Shown: piece after piece, positions 26,171 to 36,848 of the stretch
How the letters are laid out: the number at the start of each line of letters is the position of its first letter
Position numbering within the stretch: position 1 is the first letter of the stretch
Assembly (NCBI GenBank): GCA_002344125.1
Contig: DDTQ01000008.1
Span: 252,305-316,304, forward strand
Direction: 5' to 3'
Origin: Ignavibacteria bacterium UBA2360
GTDB lineage: Bacteria > Bacteroidota > Ignavibacteria > Tepidaquicellales > OLB5
Length of the DNA: 64,000 bases
Program-made: the position numbers and the translations under genes
Notes under the pieces: model-generated
Told to the model about the DNA's origin: nothing
What the model saw: only the letters and a program-made list of their open reading frames with translations
Databases searched by the model: none

Positions 26171-27034
26171 TTATTTATAGTTTTCCAGTGTCTGTTCTGC
26201 GAGCAAAATTACTTTTTCTTTCAATTCCGCCGGCTCAAGCACTGTTACGCCGCTGCCGCGGCTCACCACCCATGATGCCACTTCATCAAGTGAATTTACG
26301 GTAGTTTCATAAATAAACTCATTACTTCCGCCTTCTGTGAATTTTTCATTTTCCATTATCTGTTTAGGCAGAATTCTTTCTTTCCAAATACGGGTAAACT
26401 GAAGTTTGATATTATGTTTTTCATTTCCAATCCAGCTTTTCCAGGAAAATCTGAATACATCATCCAGCAGAGCAGTATCGATCTTTTCAAACTCCTTTTC
26501 GGTTTGCCGCGCTTCAAGAATTTTGTTGAGATGGAATTGTTTGAAATACCCGTTTGCGGAGGCTAATACACGCCAGTACCCTTCATTCTGGAAAACCAAA
26601 ACAGGGTTGATCTCCCTTCCGAAATCTAACATACCGTTATCCTTTTCATAATCAATCGCCGCTGCGCGGTTCTTTTCAGCGCACATTTGCAGTACTACAA
26701 TATTTGCCAGTGATTTTTCACCAAGTCTGTTAACCAAAAGCTTTGTTGATCTTTCTGCGGCAGTTGAATACATAGCCAATGAAGCATATTGCCTTATCAG
26801 TTCAAGCAGTTTACCGCTGTTTATCTTTTTATTAATGCAAACACCGTGCTTTTTGGTGGAATGTATATCTATGCCTATTGCGCGAAGCTGCTGGAGATCG
26901 CGCATGATAGTGAGCTCTTCCACAGAAAAAATGAACGCAAGCTCAGAAGATCTTATGATACCTGAATAATTCTGTGATAATATCAAACCTGCTATTTCGA
27001 GCTGTCTTTTGAATTTGCTTCTTATATCCTGCAT
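26171..27034 (-). CDS. HTH/WYL-domain transcriptional regulator
   Basis: A 287-aa regulator. The N-terminal winged helix (about 10-70) has the DeoR-like form SGIIRSSELAFIFSVEELTIMRDLQQL. The WYL-type domain (about 125-215) contains NPVLVFQNEGYWRVLASANGYFKQFHLNKI, followed by the C-terminal extension (about 215-287). WYL domains sense ligands, often nucleic-acid related, but the effector here is unknown. It is divergent from the OmpA-VWA gene across 186 nt. Confidence 0.88.
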   Translation of the reverse strand: MQDIRSKFKRQLEIAGLILSQNYSGIIRSSELAFIFSVEELTIMRDLQQLRAIGIDIHSTKKHGVCINKKINSGKLLELIRQYASLAMYSTAAERSTKLLVNRLGEKSLANIVVLQMCAEKNRAAAIDYEKDNGMLDFGREINPVLVFQNEGYWRVLASANGYFKQFHLNKILEARQTEKEFEKIDTALLDDVFRFSWKSWIGNEKHNIKLQFTRIWKERILPKQIMENEKFTEGGSNEFIYETTVNSLDEVASWVVSRGSGVTVLEPAELKEKVILLAEQTLENYK

Positions 27035-27220
27035 GTATGCAAATTACAAATTTTAATTGTAACTGCAAATAACTCAAAATCACAAATGAAATTCCAAGTA
27101 ATTAGTAAGTACAGTTAGTTTTAACCGTTAGAAATTGAAGAATAATTATCATTGAGTGATAGGAAATTTCAATTTGTAAGATATAGTTTGCATTAAACAT
27201 TAAGAGGAGGAAAAATTAGC

Positions 27221-28732
27221 ATGAAAAATTTTCAGGAGCAAAACAACAAAAGTTCAAATGCACAAAGCAGCAGCATAAACAGAAGGGGATACGGCTATCT
27301 TTACATTTTATTCATTGCTGTATTAATTATCTCGTTACTAACTCTCATTTCCACAGCATATGCAGGTGAAAGCAGGTTTGGCGCATTAGTTGATTCGCTT
27401 AATAGCGCTAATATTGTGTATTTTGATTACGGGAAGTCCGAACTTAAACCTGAAGCATATCGATTACTGGATGATCTTTCAATGGAAATGAAAAGTGATC
27501 TTGCGCATACACTTTACATAACGGGTTATACCGATGATCAGGGAAGTGAAAATTTTAATGATGATCTTTCGCTTAAAAGGGCGAATTCTGTTAAGCAATA
27601 TCTCATATCAAAAGGGATTCCCGCCGAAAATCTTGTAGTAAGCGGCAGAGGAGAAAATGAACCGGCAATTGATAATTCCACCGAAGAAAACAGGGCAAAA
27701 AACAGACGGGTTGTTTTTTCCTTTTCAAATTCTGCCGTAAAAACCGGAAAGAACGCGATCGATAAATTTCCTGGATTGAGGTTTTACGCTGAGGCAACTC
27801 TAAAGAACCAGTATGCCAATTCAATGTTCAGAATAAACTCAAGGGAAGAAATTACCGCTGATCTATCTTTACGTGATTCTGCAGGTCAGCCGGTTGATTC
27901 ATTAAAAGCTGAAGATATTGCAGCAATGCTTCGCTGGGAAACTTCCGGTGTCGTTGATTCCACTGAAGGTCAGCCGCGTTTAATTCCTATTAACGACAAG
28001 AAAAAGGTTGCTTTCACACTGACAATGGATTACAGCGGCAGTATGTACGGGGATGATACCGGCAACAGGAAACTTGATCCTACTGAAAAAGTTCTTGCTA
28101 TGGAAGGCAGCGTCAAGCTTTTTATTGATCTTCTCGGAAACAACATGTTCGGAAAAATTATAAAATTCGGTTCCCAGGTCTTAACATCGCTCAGATTCAC
28201 CAAATCAAAAAGTGTTCTCTATGGTGAACTTCAGAAGAATTCCATGCCTTTGGGCGGAACTGCGCTTTACAGATCTATTTACACCGGCTTAATGGATACA
28301 ACTTATCAAAGCAATCCCACAGTAGTAAAGACAGTTATTGCTTTTACTGACGGCATGGAGAATTCATCAGGAAATATAACCTTAGATTCTATTTACAGAA
28401 GAAGCAGTTTATCCAATACAAAGGTATTTACAGTCGGGTTGTTCAGTGATGTTGGCAGCTACAGACCAACGCTCCCGGAATTAAGCAGGCGCAAAACCGA
28501 TATGCTTTCCATTGCGCAGAATACGGGAGGCTTTTTTTACCAGGCAAACAGCCCTGAAGACCTGAAACAGATTTACGCCAATATTCTCGATCAGGTTCTG
28601 AAATCATATTTTGTAAGTATTGTATGGAACAGTTCAAAGCTGCCGCCAAAAGGAACACTTGTGAAAGCGGAGTTGAAAATTAATGTAAAAGGCACTACCA
28701 GGGTATTGTACAAAAATTATATTATGGAATAA
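27221..28732 (+). CDS. OmpA domain plus von Willebrand factor A protein
   Basis: A 503-aa protein. A signal anchor at about 28-48 is followed by an OmpA-like peptidoglycan-binding domain (60-168; IVYFDYGKSELKPEA, YITGYTDDQGSENF, NRAKNRRVVF). A VWA domain follows (about 262-460) with an intact metal-ion site DYSGSM (270-275) and IAFTDGMENSS. It probably binds protein ligands at the cell wall. Translation starts at an ATG 10 nt after AAGAGGAGG, a strong Shine-Dalgarno for this genome. A terminator shared with the surface-protein block follows. Confidence 0.9.
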   Translation: MKNFQEQNNKSSNAQSSSINRRGYGYLYILFIAVLIISLLTLISTAYAGESRFGALVDSLNSANIVYFDYGKSELKPEAYRLLDDLSMEMKSDLAHTLYITGYTDDQGSENFNDDLSLKRANSVKQYLISKGIPAENLVVSGRGENEPAIDNSTEENRAKNRRVVFSFSNSAVKTGKNAIDKFPGLRFYAEATLKNQYANSMFRINSREEITADLSLRDSAGQPVDSLKAEDIAAMLRWETSGVVDSTEGQPRLIPINDKKKVAFTLTMDYSGSMYGDDTGNRKLDPTEKVLAMEGSVKLFIDLLGNNMFGKIIKFGSQVLTSLRFTKSKSVLYGELQKNSMPLGGTALYRSIYTGLMDTTYQSNPTVVKTVIAFTDGMENSSGNITLDSIYRRSSLSNTKVFTVGLFSDVGSYRPTLPELSRRKTDMLSIAQNTGGFFYQANSPEDLKQIYANILDQVLKSYFVSIVWNSSKLPPKGTLVKAELKINVKGTTRVLYKNYIME

Positions 28733-28747
28733 AACAGCTCATAAATC

Positions 28748-29072
28748 AAAAAGCCCGGGTCAACAGCCCGGGCTTTTAAGATGAAATTTTATCTAAGAAT
28801 TGTAACTATTTAACCAGTATCATTTTCTTTACATCAGAAAAATCGCCGGCTTCAAGTTTGTAGATATATGTTCCGCTGGCGTAGTTCTTTGCATCCCAGG
28901 TTACATCATATCTTCCTGCCGTCATATCCTGGCTCACCAGATTTGTAACTAATCTTCCAAGTATATCGTATATGCTTAAGTTTACAAATGTATTCCTGGG
29001 CACATCATATTTTATTGATGTTGAAGGATTAAACGGATTTGGATAGTTATTATATAACTTGAAAACTGTCGG
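28748..29072. repeat. 325-bp near-identical repeat, copy 1
   Basis: Matches 36849-37173 at a constant offset of 8101 bp, with 8 substitutions by my count. It covers the terminator hairpin and the sorting-domain codons of the T9SS gene. Beyond the repeat the two genes diverge clearly. Confidence 0.95.
28752..28776. terminator. Bidirectional terminator, unit B and OmpA-VWA gene
   Basis: AAGCCCGGG and CCCGGGCTT form the stem, with A-runs and T-runs on both sides, so it can serve both convergent genes. It is identical to the hairpin at 36853. Confidence 0.88.
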
Positions 29073-29654
29073 CAATTCAGTCTCATTGCCTGCAAGCCCG
29101 GTTAAGAAATCAAGCCTTATGCACCCGGCTGGTGCGGATACAAGTGAATCAAAATCTGATGGCGCAAACCATTGGGTTATTGAATCCTGGACTACTGAAA
29201 AACCAGGTGAAGGTGTAGTCGTTCTAAGGGATAATGTAATACACCCGGTGGTATCAATCCTGTTAAATCTTAATCTTCCAAGTACATATGTTCCCGGAGT
29301 CATAACATAACAGGCGCCAAGGCGGGCAATATTTAAGCTTATTGCGGTTCCGCCACCTATAGAAGTGGTTGTCATATTGCTATAGTTGCCTGAATTCAAA
29401 TTAACATTCGCGCCAGATACAGTCGCGTCGGGATTTATAGTTGCGGCTCCTACGGGACTTGTGGTAAAATTGTAACGAAGGTTGCTGGAACCAACTCTCC
29501 ATTGCTGACCGGCAGGAACTATAGCAACAACATCTATTGCCCATAATCCGCCTTCAAGATGCGGGTTTTGCAGTTTAAATCTTACCTTTACCTGTGATTC
29601 GCCTACACCGGTAATTATGAATGCTAAAAGTATGGTTAAAAGTATTTTTTTCAT
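28806..29654 (-). CDS. T9SS-sorted surface protein, cohesin-like N-terminal domain (unit B)
   Basis: A 282-aa secreted protein. The signal peptide (1-20, ending GESQ) is followed by a beta-rich domain (21-185), with WRVGSSNLRYNF early and PGTYVLGRLRFNRID late; this layout recalls cohesin domains (weak, inferred). The C-terminal 80 residues are a T9SS type A sorting domain: NNYPNPFNPSTSIKYDVP, then LGRLVTNLV and YIYKLEAGDFSDVKKM. It should be exported by T9SS and attached to the surface. It follows the 2277-aa giant and is a paralogue of the protein at 36907. Confidence 0.88.
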   Translation of the reverse strand: MKKILLTILLAFIITGVGESQVKVRFKLQNPHLEGGLWAIDVVAIVPAGQQWRVGSSNLRYNFTTSPVGAATINPDATVSGANVNLNSGNYSNMTTTSIGGGTAISLNIARLGACYVMTPGTYVLGRLRFNRIDTTGCITLSLRTTTPSPGFSVVQDSITQWFAPSDFDSLVSAPAGCIRLDFLTGLAGNETELPTVFKLYNNYPNPFNPSTSIKYDVPRNTFVNLSIYDILGRLVTNLVSQDMTAGRYDVTWDAKNYASGTYIYKLEAGDFSDVKKMILVK

Positions 29655-29708
29655 TGTTACTTTATTAATTTAGTTTTTTAATTTTGTCTGTTTTTATTAG
29701 TTTAACCC

Positions 29709-29739
29709 CGGGACTTCCGGCTTTCGCCAAAAAGTCCCG
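29709..29739 (-). other. Hairpin between giant and T9SS gene, unit B
   Basis: CGGGACTT and AAGTCCCG enclose a second GGC/GCC stem. No T-tract follows on the minus strand, so it is unlikely to be a complete terminator. It may stabilise or partly separate the two cistrons. Confidence 0.5.
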
Positions 29740-29756
29740 AAATTTAATTGCTTACT

Positions 29757-32700
29757 TTATTTTTTCATATCCATATTTCCGTTCATTTTCTTTTTTTCCA
29801 TCAATTCCATATTCCCCTTTTTTGCGTCATAGTTTGGAGTGTTTGGTTGTATCTTATCTGTTACGGGATCCATAAAGAAGCCACAAGGCAGGAATGAGCC
29901 GTTTCCATTGAAGAGTATCCAGATTGTCTGGTCAAGACCGTCAACAAATCTATCACCATTGAAATCAGCTGATCTGTAACCGTCAAGCCCGTTTTGTCCA
30001 ATCCAAATAGTTTGATCCAAACCGTCAACAAATCCATCACGGTTTGCATCACCCGGAATCATTGCCCATCTTACCGGCGAAGAGGATACTTTCACCATGT
30101 TGAAGCCGAAAGCCTTTGCTGAATCCGTTGTGAAGTCATAATTCACGGTAGAACCCCTTGTTACTGTGGCTCTGAATCTGGTAGCCACAGCTAGGTGATT
30201 TCTGTGATAAACCATCATATAGTAATTTCCTGTGTTTGCGTTAGAGAAACTGATTGCTGCCTGGAAGTTTACTGAATCTACAACTCCTATGGTAGAATCC
30301 ACTCTCTGACAGGTAACTGAATCCACAAGATAAACTCTGATGGTATCTTTCATGTTCAATCTGCCAGTACCTGTATTGTAGAAGCCGCCAGGTATAACTG
30401 TTAAGTTAACCACTGCAGGTGGCAGTACTGCGGTAGTTGTGAATTTAAACACCTGAGACCAGGCGCCGGTACCAATACCTGATTTACCGTTCACTCTCCA
30501 GTAGTAGTTTACTCCGTTACCAAGGCCTGATACGAGCCTTGTAGAGTCTGTTACTGTTGAATCATTAAGTATCAATGTACTGAATAAAGAGTCGGTAGAA
30601 ACCTGGACTCTGTACGTAGTTGCCAGCAGTGACTTGTTCCATACAAGTGTAACTGAAGTCGGTTGGTTCGTTGCGTTGTTAACCGGTGTTAACGGTCTTT
30701 CTGAAGGAAGCGCAGCATCTGTTAGAGTGAAGGAGGAGAACCTGAAAAGTCCTCTTACTTTTGCTGAATTTCCTGTCTGTTCACTCTGCAATGAACCGGT
30801 ACCTCTTGGATATGACATCCAGAAAGTATTGTCATTTTTTGCAATCAGGACATTTGTTGAAGGTGAAGTAACAGAAAATGTTTCGTTATCACCATAATTG
30901 AAGGTTACATCATAAGTTGTACCGCTAAATGTACCTGTTGCCGGTGCGATGGTCCAGTATGAATTGCTTACTCTTTGTGGATTTGTAACATTAGGAGCAA
31001 GCGGGTTTACACCGGAGAAATAGTTTACATTCATTGAGGTTGGATAAGTACCTCCGGTACCCCATGTAATAGAAGCGATAGTTCTGCCGTATAAAACATA
31101 ATCAGTTGTGCCGCCTGAGCTGGGTGGCGCAGATTGTAATGCAACCGGATTAGATGGGGGAGTTGCCGCGAATTCATCCGCCCCGATATCGGTTACGCCG
31201 CCGGCGATCGATGTTGACCTTGCGTTTCCGTCGTAATCAACGTTGATTGACCCCAACGATATGCCTTTACCGTTCACAAGCCATGCGGCCGAGTTGGAAG
31301 AATTGGTGTGCAGGTCTCCGGTTGAAACTGATGTGAATAAGTTTGCTGCTGAAACCTGTGAAGTCTTTGCATACCATGAATAGTTATCGCCTGAACTGCT
31401 TGCTCTCCATTGTAAGATATTTTGGTTAACACCTGTGCCCCACTCGCCAATATATGAACTATCAGCAGTTACGAAAGCATTATAATCTGATGAAGTAGAT
31501 AACCATCCAGTAGAAGGCGCAGCGTTATTGTTGCCGATTGCGTAATGGAATCCTGTTCCGCCGGTTCTTCCGTTGTAAAGCAAATTATTCCTTAAAGTCA
31601 CATTTGCCCCGCTGAATCTCATATACGCGTATGAATTTAATGCTCCGCTTACCGACGAACCGCCTATATATACAGAATTGTAGTACAAGTTCAGGTTGGT
31701 TGAGGGTGTCATGGCATCAGCTATCCCATAAAGCACAGCAGCGTTTGTAAAGCTTGTAGTATTTACATTCTGCTCTTTTTCTGAATCTCCGGTATTGCTG
31801 CTATTGTTTCCGGTCATAACAGGTATCTTTTCAGTTTTGATATCTTCAGCACCAATCACCGGCTGTTCGCCGCTTGGTTCCTTTGAAGCATCGTAAACAT
31901 AGTTCAAAGGCGCCGGATACATTGCTGCAACAGAGTTGAAATCTGTGGGCTGATAGTTAACATCAACTTTATTATCAAAGTTGTTTATCTGATTCGCGTT
32001 TTGCATTGAGGATTCACCGTTTGTCAGTGAAACCATGTTGTTAGACATAGTTAAATTGTTGCCGGATCCTGCGTATATACCTAAAACTAATGCTGTTCCG
32101 GTTGATTGGTTGGTAACATCGTATATTTTGTTTCTGCTGATAGAACCGCCAATTGTGTTGCTTACTACGTATAGACCAACTGCGGCGTTATTTAACACAC
32201 CGGCGTTAATGTTTCTGATACCGTTTATTGTGTTACCCGCTATTATGCTGTTTGGTGAATTGAAATTCTGTACTGAAATACCAAATGCACATAGTGTGCC
32301 TGTTACTATAGAGTTGTTTGATGCCACATTGGAGATGGTATTGTTAGTTACAGTTACTGTACCTGAAGGTCCTGCTGTAGATGTAAGCAGAATACCGAAA
32401 TCCTGAGTATTGGCATTTGAACTGTTGTCGGTTATATTCTGAATTATGTTATTATTTATAACAGGTATATAACCATTGGCAACGGTTGACCTCATTCCGA
32501 AAATCAGCGCCTGAGCTGGTACGTTCAACTGGATGCTGTTTGCAGTAGTGGTACTTCCGATAACGTTGCCCTGGAATAAGGAGGTTGTTATAGGGTTGCC
32601 CTGATGCTGAACACATTGCATAAATACTGCCGCAGTTGCCGTTCCGGCAATCGTTATTGAGCCAATATTGTTGTTTAACATGTCCATACCGCATGGTGAT

Positions 32701-35700
32701 GTTGAACCAAATAGTACACCTGCCAGGAAAGAAGTGCTGTTAGTTCCAGTACTTACATTAATTGTAAGTTTTATGCTTCCATTCCCGGTTGTTGCGCCAA
32801 TTGTATTGCCTGAAACATTGTATAACCCCGCAGCTAAACTCATGCCTGCAAACTGAGTTGCTGCCGCGGTTGGAGAGACTGTTGTGAAATCAATATTCCT
32901 GATCACATTACCAGAAACTGTGTTCGGGATGAGTCCGGTTGTCAATGAAATTGGGATGAAAGTATGGACAATCGCGGTACCTCCCACGTTTATAGTCCAG
33001 TCTCCGCCGGTTGCACCGGGGGCTGTTCCGCCGATGAAGTTATTTCTTACATTAAATCCGCCGTTGGAAGCAATTGTTGCTGCAAATGAAATATTAATTG
33101 CTCTTGTGCCTCCGCCAGTGATTGTATTAGTTCTCGCTGCTGTCTGGTAGAAGCTGTTTGAGTCAATACTCCAGCCGGAATTTCCTGTGCTGATGTTAAC
33201 AGCAAACTGAGTAGTACTTCCATCAATGAACCAGTCGTGGATGTTATTGTTTGAAATTACACAATTATTATTGTAGGTAGAAAGTGCTGTTGTGCTTCCC
33301 GTACTGAAAATACCCATAGTAGGTCTTCCGGTCGCGTCACTTCTGTCTCTAATTTCATTGTAGGTAATTGTATTATTATCATTACCATTTGCAAGAGTAG
33401 TGGTACCAATATTCACAACACCTGCAGTATTGCCTGAAGTTGAAGTACTTGTTCCTTCCAGAATACAATTCCTGATTATATTGTTCTGCGCATCGTTGAT
33501 CATTTGTATTACCGGGCCTGAGGTGCTGATATTTCTGAAAGTTAAAAACATTCCGCTTCCGCCTGATCTTCCGTCGATTCTTAATCTATCCGCACCATTC
33601 AGTCTTATAAGACCCGCAGCAACTGTACCTGAAATTAGTCTTGTGGTTGCAGAGTTAGGCTGGATTGTTAGTGTGTAACCTCCGGTTCCAACTTCTGACC
33701 ATTGGTTTAGAGCGTTTGTTCCAAGCTCCGCTGTCAGATCTGACGTGATATTTACCGTTAAGTTGCCCGAAAGAGCACCGGCGTTTATCAATTCAAACAA
33801 GCCTCCTGCGTTTGTTAATGATGTTATCGTTTCGCTTGTTCCTACATTTATAGAGCCTGAATAAACCGTATTTACTATAGTGAATTGATTTATAGTGCTT
33901 GTGAGAGGGAAGTTAGCAGCAGCAAGATTGACACTTGCCGGCTGTGTTGTAAACGCTCCCGCGTTCAATCCAATCCTTGGAGTTGTGTTCAGATCCTGTG
34001 CAACTACAAAATACTGGATAATGTTTCCGGCAGCTATTCCGCCGTTTATTAATGAATAATCCATTGAAAAACTAAACGGAGAAGAGGTGTTAGTAGCTTC
34101 TGTATATTTCCAGCCATCAGTTGCGTTTGTGTTATCTACATAAGTATTGGCATTTGTTGATTTTTTGTAATAGATCCTCGGTCTCGTTCCTGCAGATGTA
34201 TTAATATTTGAAGGATCTGTAATTACAGCAAAATTTGTCAAAACCCTTGGCGAAGTTATATCTGAATTTGTTAAAGTTGTATATTGAATATTCGGTGAAG
34301 CTATATCATTCATTATGCCTGCAAATTCATCTGCGCCAATATCTGGGAAAGTTGAACTTCTCGTTGTACCATCGTAATCAATTGTAATATCAACCGGCTG
34401 GCCTCCTTTTTCAGTCTGTGTTGCAATACCTGTCTGCATATGCAGGTCATACGGTGTTACCGCTATATTTACGAATGGAGGAAGTTCAGTGAAAGAAGCC
34501 TGCTCTCTGGGAGTAACCCTATCTTTAAACGCCTGTATTGTCTGGTCAGCGTTAGTTCCGTCAAAGTATATCACGTTTGCTGCGCCGGGTGTACCTGCGT
34601 ATAAACAGTTGTTTCCTGAAAGAAGATTGTAGTTTGTTAATGTTGTTGTATTTCTTTGAAGAGCTGTAGTTCTTCCGCTGGTAGGACCCGGCGTGGAAAC
34701 ATTTACTAGCACATTGTTTCTTAAGTCAACTGTAAAAGGTGTAGATTGCATAAGAAGGGCAGCCGTTCCGAATGATGTAGCCGAAGTTGTCGCGGCATTC
34801 AGATATACTGTGTTATAATATATCTTTGCTATTGTAACAGTTGCACCTGCCATCCAAATACCATAAATTGAACCTATGCTGGTATTGTTAGGAGACCTAA
34901 GATCAGAAATGAAGTTATTGTTGATCCCAACTATCAATCCCTGATTTGTTCCATACTGGATACCGTAAACTCCCGGTGTCAATGATGTTGTTGTTGATGA
35001 TAAGTTATATATCCTGTTTCCGTATATCAGATTTGTACCTGCATATTCACACCATATACCTCCAACTTGCGCTGTACCTGCAATTGTGTGTACGGTATTT
35101 CCATATACCTGTTTATCGGTTGGGTTTGATCCTGATCTGGCATAAATACCAACAACTTCTGCAGAGCCTCCTGTCAGGTTATTGATCTGGTTATTGTACA
35201 CATTTTCCACAAAACCGATTGCAAAATTGTAATACCCGTAAACGGCTGAAGTTGATGCGGACGCAGTGTTATTGAAAATATTATTGTTATAGCAATTTGA
35301 TATCTGGTTGCTTGAGCTTGCGTTTATACAATACATAATGCCTGATGTCCCTGATTTTGTATTGCCGCTGATTTGGTTATTGTAAATATTCACTGAGATC
35401 ATATTTACAGCGCTTGAACCTGCAATCTGAATGCCTGCCCAGGCACCCGTTCCAATATGGGTATTGTTAATTATTTTGTTGTTATAGATGTTTGTTGTTG
35501 CAGCTGTTGAAGCCATATTAATACCTCTGAACTCACCTGATGTTGCAGTTGGGTAAGAACAATTTTGAATAACGTTGTTGTATATATTCACCACATTGCC
35601 TGCGCCCGTTGCGCCAAAGGTATTATTTATCCCCATTACGGCTGAGGTTGTGCCCCCGCCTACTACGGAAATAGTATCACCATATATATCAACGCTTGAG

Positions 35701-36590
35701 TTATTTCCTGTTGAAGTAAAGATACCATATAAGATACCGGTACTGTTTGTACCGCCGGTACTGTTTATATTGGTATTGAAAATTTTCATTGCATTCTGGT
35801 TAATGCCGAAAATTCCGTATGCTGCCACTGATGAGCCGCCGAAATTCAAAACCTGGCTTCTTCCTCCGCTTTCAGTACCCACTTCATTGTACTGGTCGTA
35901 CAGATCGTATGGTGCGGCTGCGCCAAAACCCTGTATCTGGTAACCGAAGTAACTGTTCTGAACAATATTGTTATAAAACCTGTTGTATGATGAGGTTCCG
36001 AGAAAAGCCGAAACAGTTAAGCTGGTTGTTGATATTGCAGTATGGTTTCCTATATATATACCGGTTGATGCAGTATTAGCTTTATTTAATGTAATTGTAC
36101 AATTTTTAATAGTTGTGAACTGGCAGGCCAAAGTCCCTGATTGCTTTACTAAAGCGTATCCCCATTCCATCTGTGTGGTCGCGTCCGTATTTGAGGCGCT
36201 TTCCTGCAGATCAATTCCGTCAATTGTAACATAAGAAACACCGTTGAGTTTCCAGATGCCATCGGTAGTTGTTGATGTGCCTACCCCGGCAGTAAGGAGC
36301 GGATTTGCGCCTGCGCCGGATTTTTGAAATATGATCGGTTTGCTTACACTTGGTGGATTTGTTGGACAGGTGAGTACAACATTAACGCCGGTTTCTGTGT
36401 AGCCGGCTGCTACGTTAAATGTTACACCGCCAATGCCTACACCCTGCGTATTCAGGTCTGTGATTGCCGCTGTTATAGATGCGTAAGTTCCCGGAATGGT
36501 TTTGACACCCGTTAACTGGGCATATGAATTGCCCTGCGAAAAAATGACAGTAAGCAAAATCAAAAAAAGAAGTGATGTGATTTTTTTCAT
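29757..36590 (-). CDS. Giant right-handed beta-helix surface protein with FnIII and dockerin-like repeats (unit B)
   Basis: A 2277-aa secreted protein. After the signal peptide (ending SYAQ) the segment TIPGTYASITAAITDLNTQG opens a domain shared with the 1170-aa paralogue. Hundreds of residues of NNxIxN-type turns (for example YNNVIQNCS, SNNNIHDW) indicate parallel beta-helix repeats. Two domains with SSTFPDIGADEF-type ends occur, then an FnIII-like domain (near 2000) and a carboxypeptidase-regulatory-like region. Near the C-terminus are two EF-hand-like repeats, PGDANRDGFVDGLDQTIW and ADFNGDRFVDGLDQTIW. There is no T9SS sorting domain; the tail is Met/Lys-rich. Probably an adhesin or structural surface protein. 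Confidence 0.85.
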   Translation of the reverse strand: MKKITSLLFLILLTVIFSQGNSYAQLTGVKTIPGTYASITAAITDLNTQGVGIGGVTFNVAAGYTETGVNVVLTCPTNPPSVSKPIIFQKSGAGANPLLTAGVGTSTTTDGIWKLNGVSYVTIDGIDLQESASNTDATTQMEWGYALVKQSGTLACQFTTIKNCTITLNKANTASTGIYIGNHTAISTTSLTVSAFLGTSSYNRFYNNIVQNSYFGYQIQGFGAAAPYDLYDQYNEVGTESGGRSQVLNFGGSSVAAYGIFGINQNAMKIFNTNINSTGGTNSTGILYGIFTSTGNNSSVDIYGDTISVVGGGTTSAVMGINNTFGATGAGNVVNIYNNVIQNCSYPTATSGEFRGINMASTAATTNIYNNKIINNTHIGTGAWAGIQIAGSSAVNMISVNIYNNQISGNTKSGTSGIMYCINASSSNQISNCYNNNIFNNTASASTSAVYGYYNFAIGFVENVYNNQINNLTGGSAEVVGIYARSGSNPTDKQVYGNTVHTIAGTAQVGGIWCEYAGTNLIYGNRIYNLSSTTTSLTPGVYGIQYGTNQGLIVGINNNFISDLRSPNNTSIGSIYGIWMAGATVTIAKIYYNTVYLNAATTSATSFGTAALLMQSTPFTVDLRNNVLVNVSTPGPTSGRTTALQRNTTTLTNYNLLSGNNCLYAGTPGAANVIYFDGTNADQTIQAFKDRVTPREQASFTELPPFVNIAVTPYDLHMQTGIATQTEKGGQPVDITIDYDGTTRSSTFPDIGADEFAGIMNDIASPNIQYTTLTNSDITSPRVLTNFAVITDPSNINTSAGTRPRIYYKKSTNANTYVDNTNATDGWKYTEATNTSSPFSFSMDYSLINGGIAAGNIIQYFVVAQDLNTTPRIGLNAGAFTTQPASVNLAAANFPLTSTINQFTIVNTVYSGSINVGTSETITSLTNAGGLFELINAGALSGNLTVNITSDLTAELGTNALNQWSEVGTGGYTLTIQPNSATTRLISGTVAAGLIRLNGADRLRIDGRSGGSGMFLTFRNISTSGPVIQMINDAQNNIIRNCILEGTSTSTSGNTAGVVNIGTTTLANGNDNNTITYNEIRDRSDATGRPTMGIFSTGSTTALSTYNNNCVISNNNIHDWFIDGSTTQFAVNISTGNSGWSIDSNSFYQTAARTNTITGGGTRAINISFAATIASNGGFNVRNNFIGGTAPGATGGDWTINVGGTAIVHTFIPISLTTGLIPNTVSGNVIRNIDFTTVSPTAAATQFAGMSLAAGLYNVSGNTIGATTGNGSIKLTINVSTGTNSTSFLAGVLFGSTSPCGMDMLNNNIGSITIAGTATAAVFMQCVQHQGNPITTSLFQGNVIGSTTTANSIQLNVPAQALIFGMRSTVANGYIPVINNNIIQNITDNSSNANTQDFGILLTSTAGPSGTVTVTNNTISNVASNNSIVTGTLCAFGISVQNFNSPNSIIAGNTINGIRNINAGVLNNAAVGLYVVSNTIGGSISRNKIYDVTNQSTGTALVLGIYAGSGNNLTMSNNMVSLTNGESSMQNANQINNFDNKVDVNYQPTDFNSVAAMYPAPLNYVYDASKEPSGEQPVIGAEDIKTEKIPVMTGNNSSNTGDSEKEQNVNTTSFTNAAVLYGIADAMTPSTNLNLYYNSVYIGGSSVSGALNSYAYMRFSGANVTLRNNLLYNGRTGGTGFHYAIGNNNAAPSTGWLSTSSDYNAFVTADSSYIGEWGTGVNQNILQWRASSSGDNYSWYAKTSQVSAANLFTSVSTGDLHTNSSNSAAWLVNGKGISLGSINVDYDGNARSTSIAGGVTDIGADEFAATPPSNPVALQSAPPSSGGTTDYVLYGRTIASITWGTGGTYPTSMNVNYFSGVNPLAPNVTNPQRVSNSYWTIAPATGTFSGTTYDVTFNYGDNETFSVTSPSTNVLIAKNDNTFWMSYPRGTGSLQSEQTGNSAKVRGLFRFSSFTLTDAALPSERPLTPVNNATNQPTSVTLVWNKSLLATTYRVQVSTDSLFSTLILNDSTVTDSTRLVSGLGNGVNYYWRVNGKSGIGTGAWSQVFKFTTTAVLPPAVVNLTVIPGGFYNTGTGRLNMKDTIRVYLVDSVTCQRVDSTIGVVDSVNFQAAISFSNANTGNYYMMVYHRNHLAVATRFRATVTRGSTVNYDFTTDSAKAFGFNMVKVSSSPVRWAMIPGDANRDGFVDGLDQTIWIGQNGLDGYRSADFNGDRFVDGLDQTIWILFNGNGSFLPCGFFMDPVTDKIQPNTPNYDAKKGNMELMEKKKMNGNMDMKK

Positions 36591-36715
36591 GTTGTTTGAA
36601 TATTTATTTGAAATGAATTATTTATAAATATAATATTATTTTCTTGTTATAGTAGTATTGTTAGCGGAATTTTCCACGTTCAATTTCAGTAGGAAAAAAT
36701 TTGTTATGGAATCAA

Positions 36716-36772
36716 CAAATATACTTACACAAATATTCAACGCATATAGGTAAAATCTTAAAATTATGTAAG
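36716..36772 (-). promoter_or_regulatory. Promoter/operator region of unit B
   Basis: On the minus strand the -7 box is TATATTTG (36723-36716), with a weak -33 (ATG). CTTACAC (36724-36730) and ATGTAAG (36766-36772) flank the -33 with a 35-nt spacing. The same layout occurs upstream of unit A at 41843. The 316-nt gap 36591-36906 otherwise holds the leader and the unit A terminator. Confidence 0.5.
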
Positions 36773-36848
36773 AAGATTGTACGAAATATCAGATATCTCA
36801 TTAGCTGTATCAGGTAATGGTAAATTGTGAGTTTGGGGTTCTGCAAAG

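Noticed and set aside
32035..36234. Several open frames of 60-120 codons opposite the giant beta-helix gene
   Set aside because: They are antisense to a continuous 2277-codon gene with clear protein repeats and have no family similarity.
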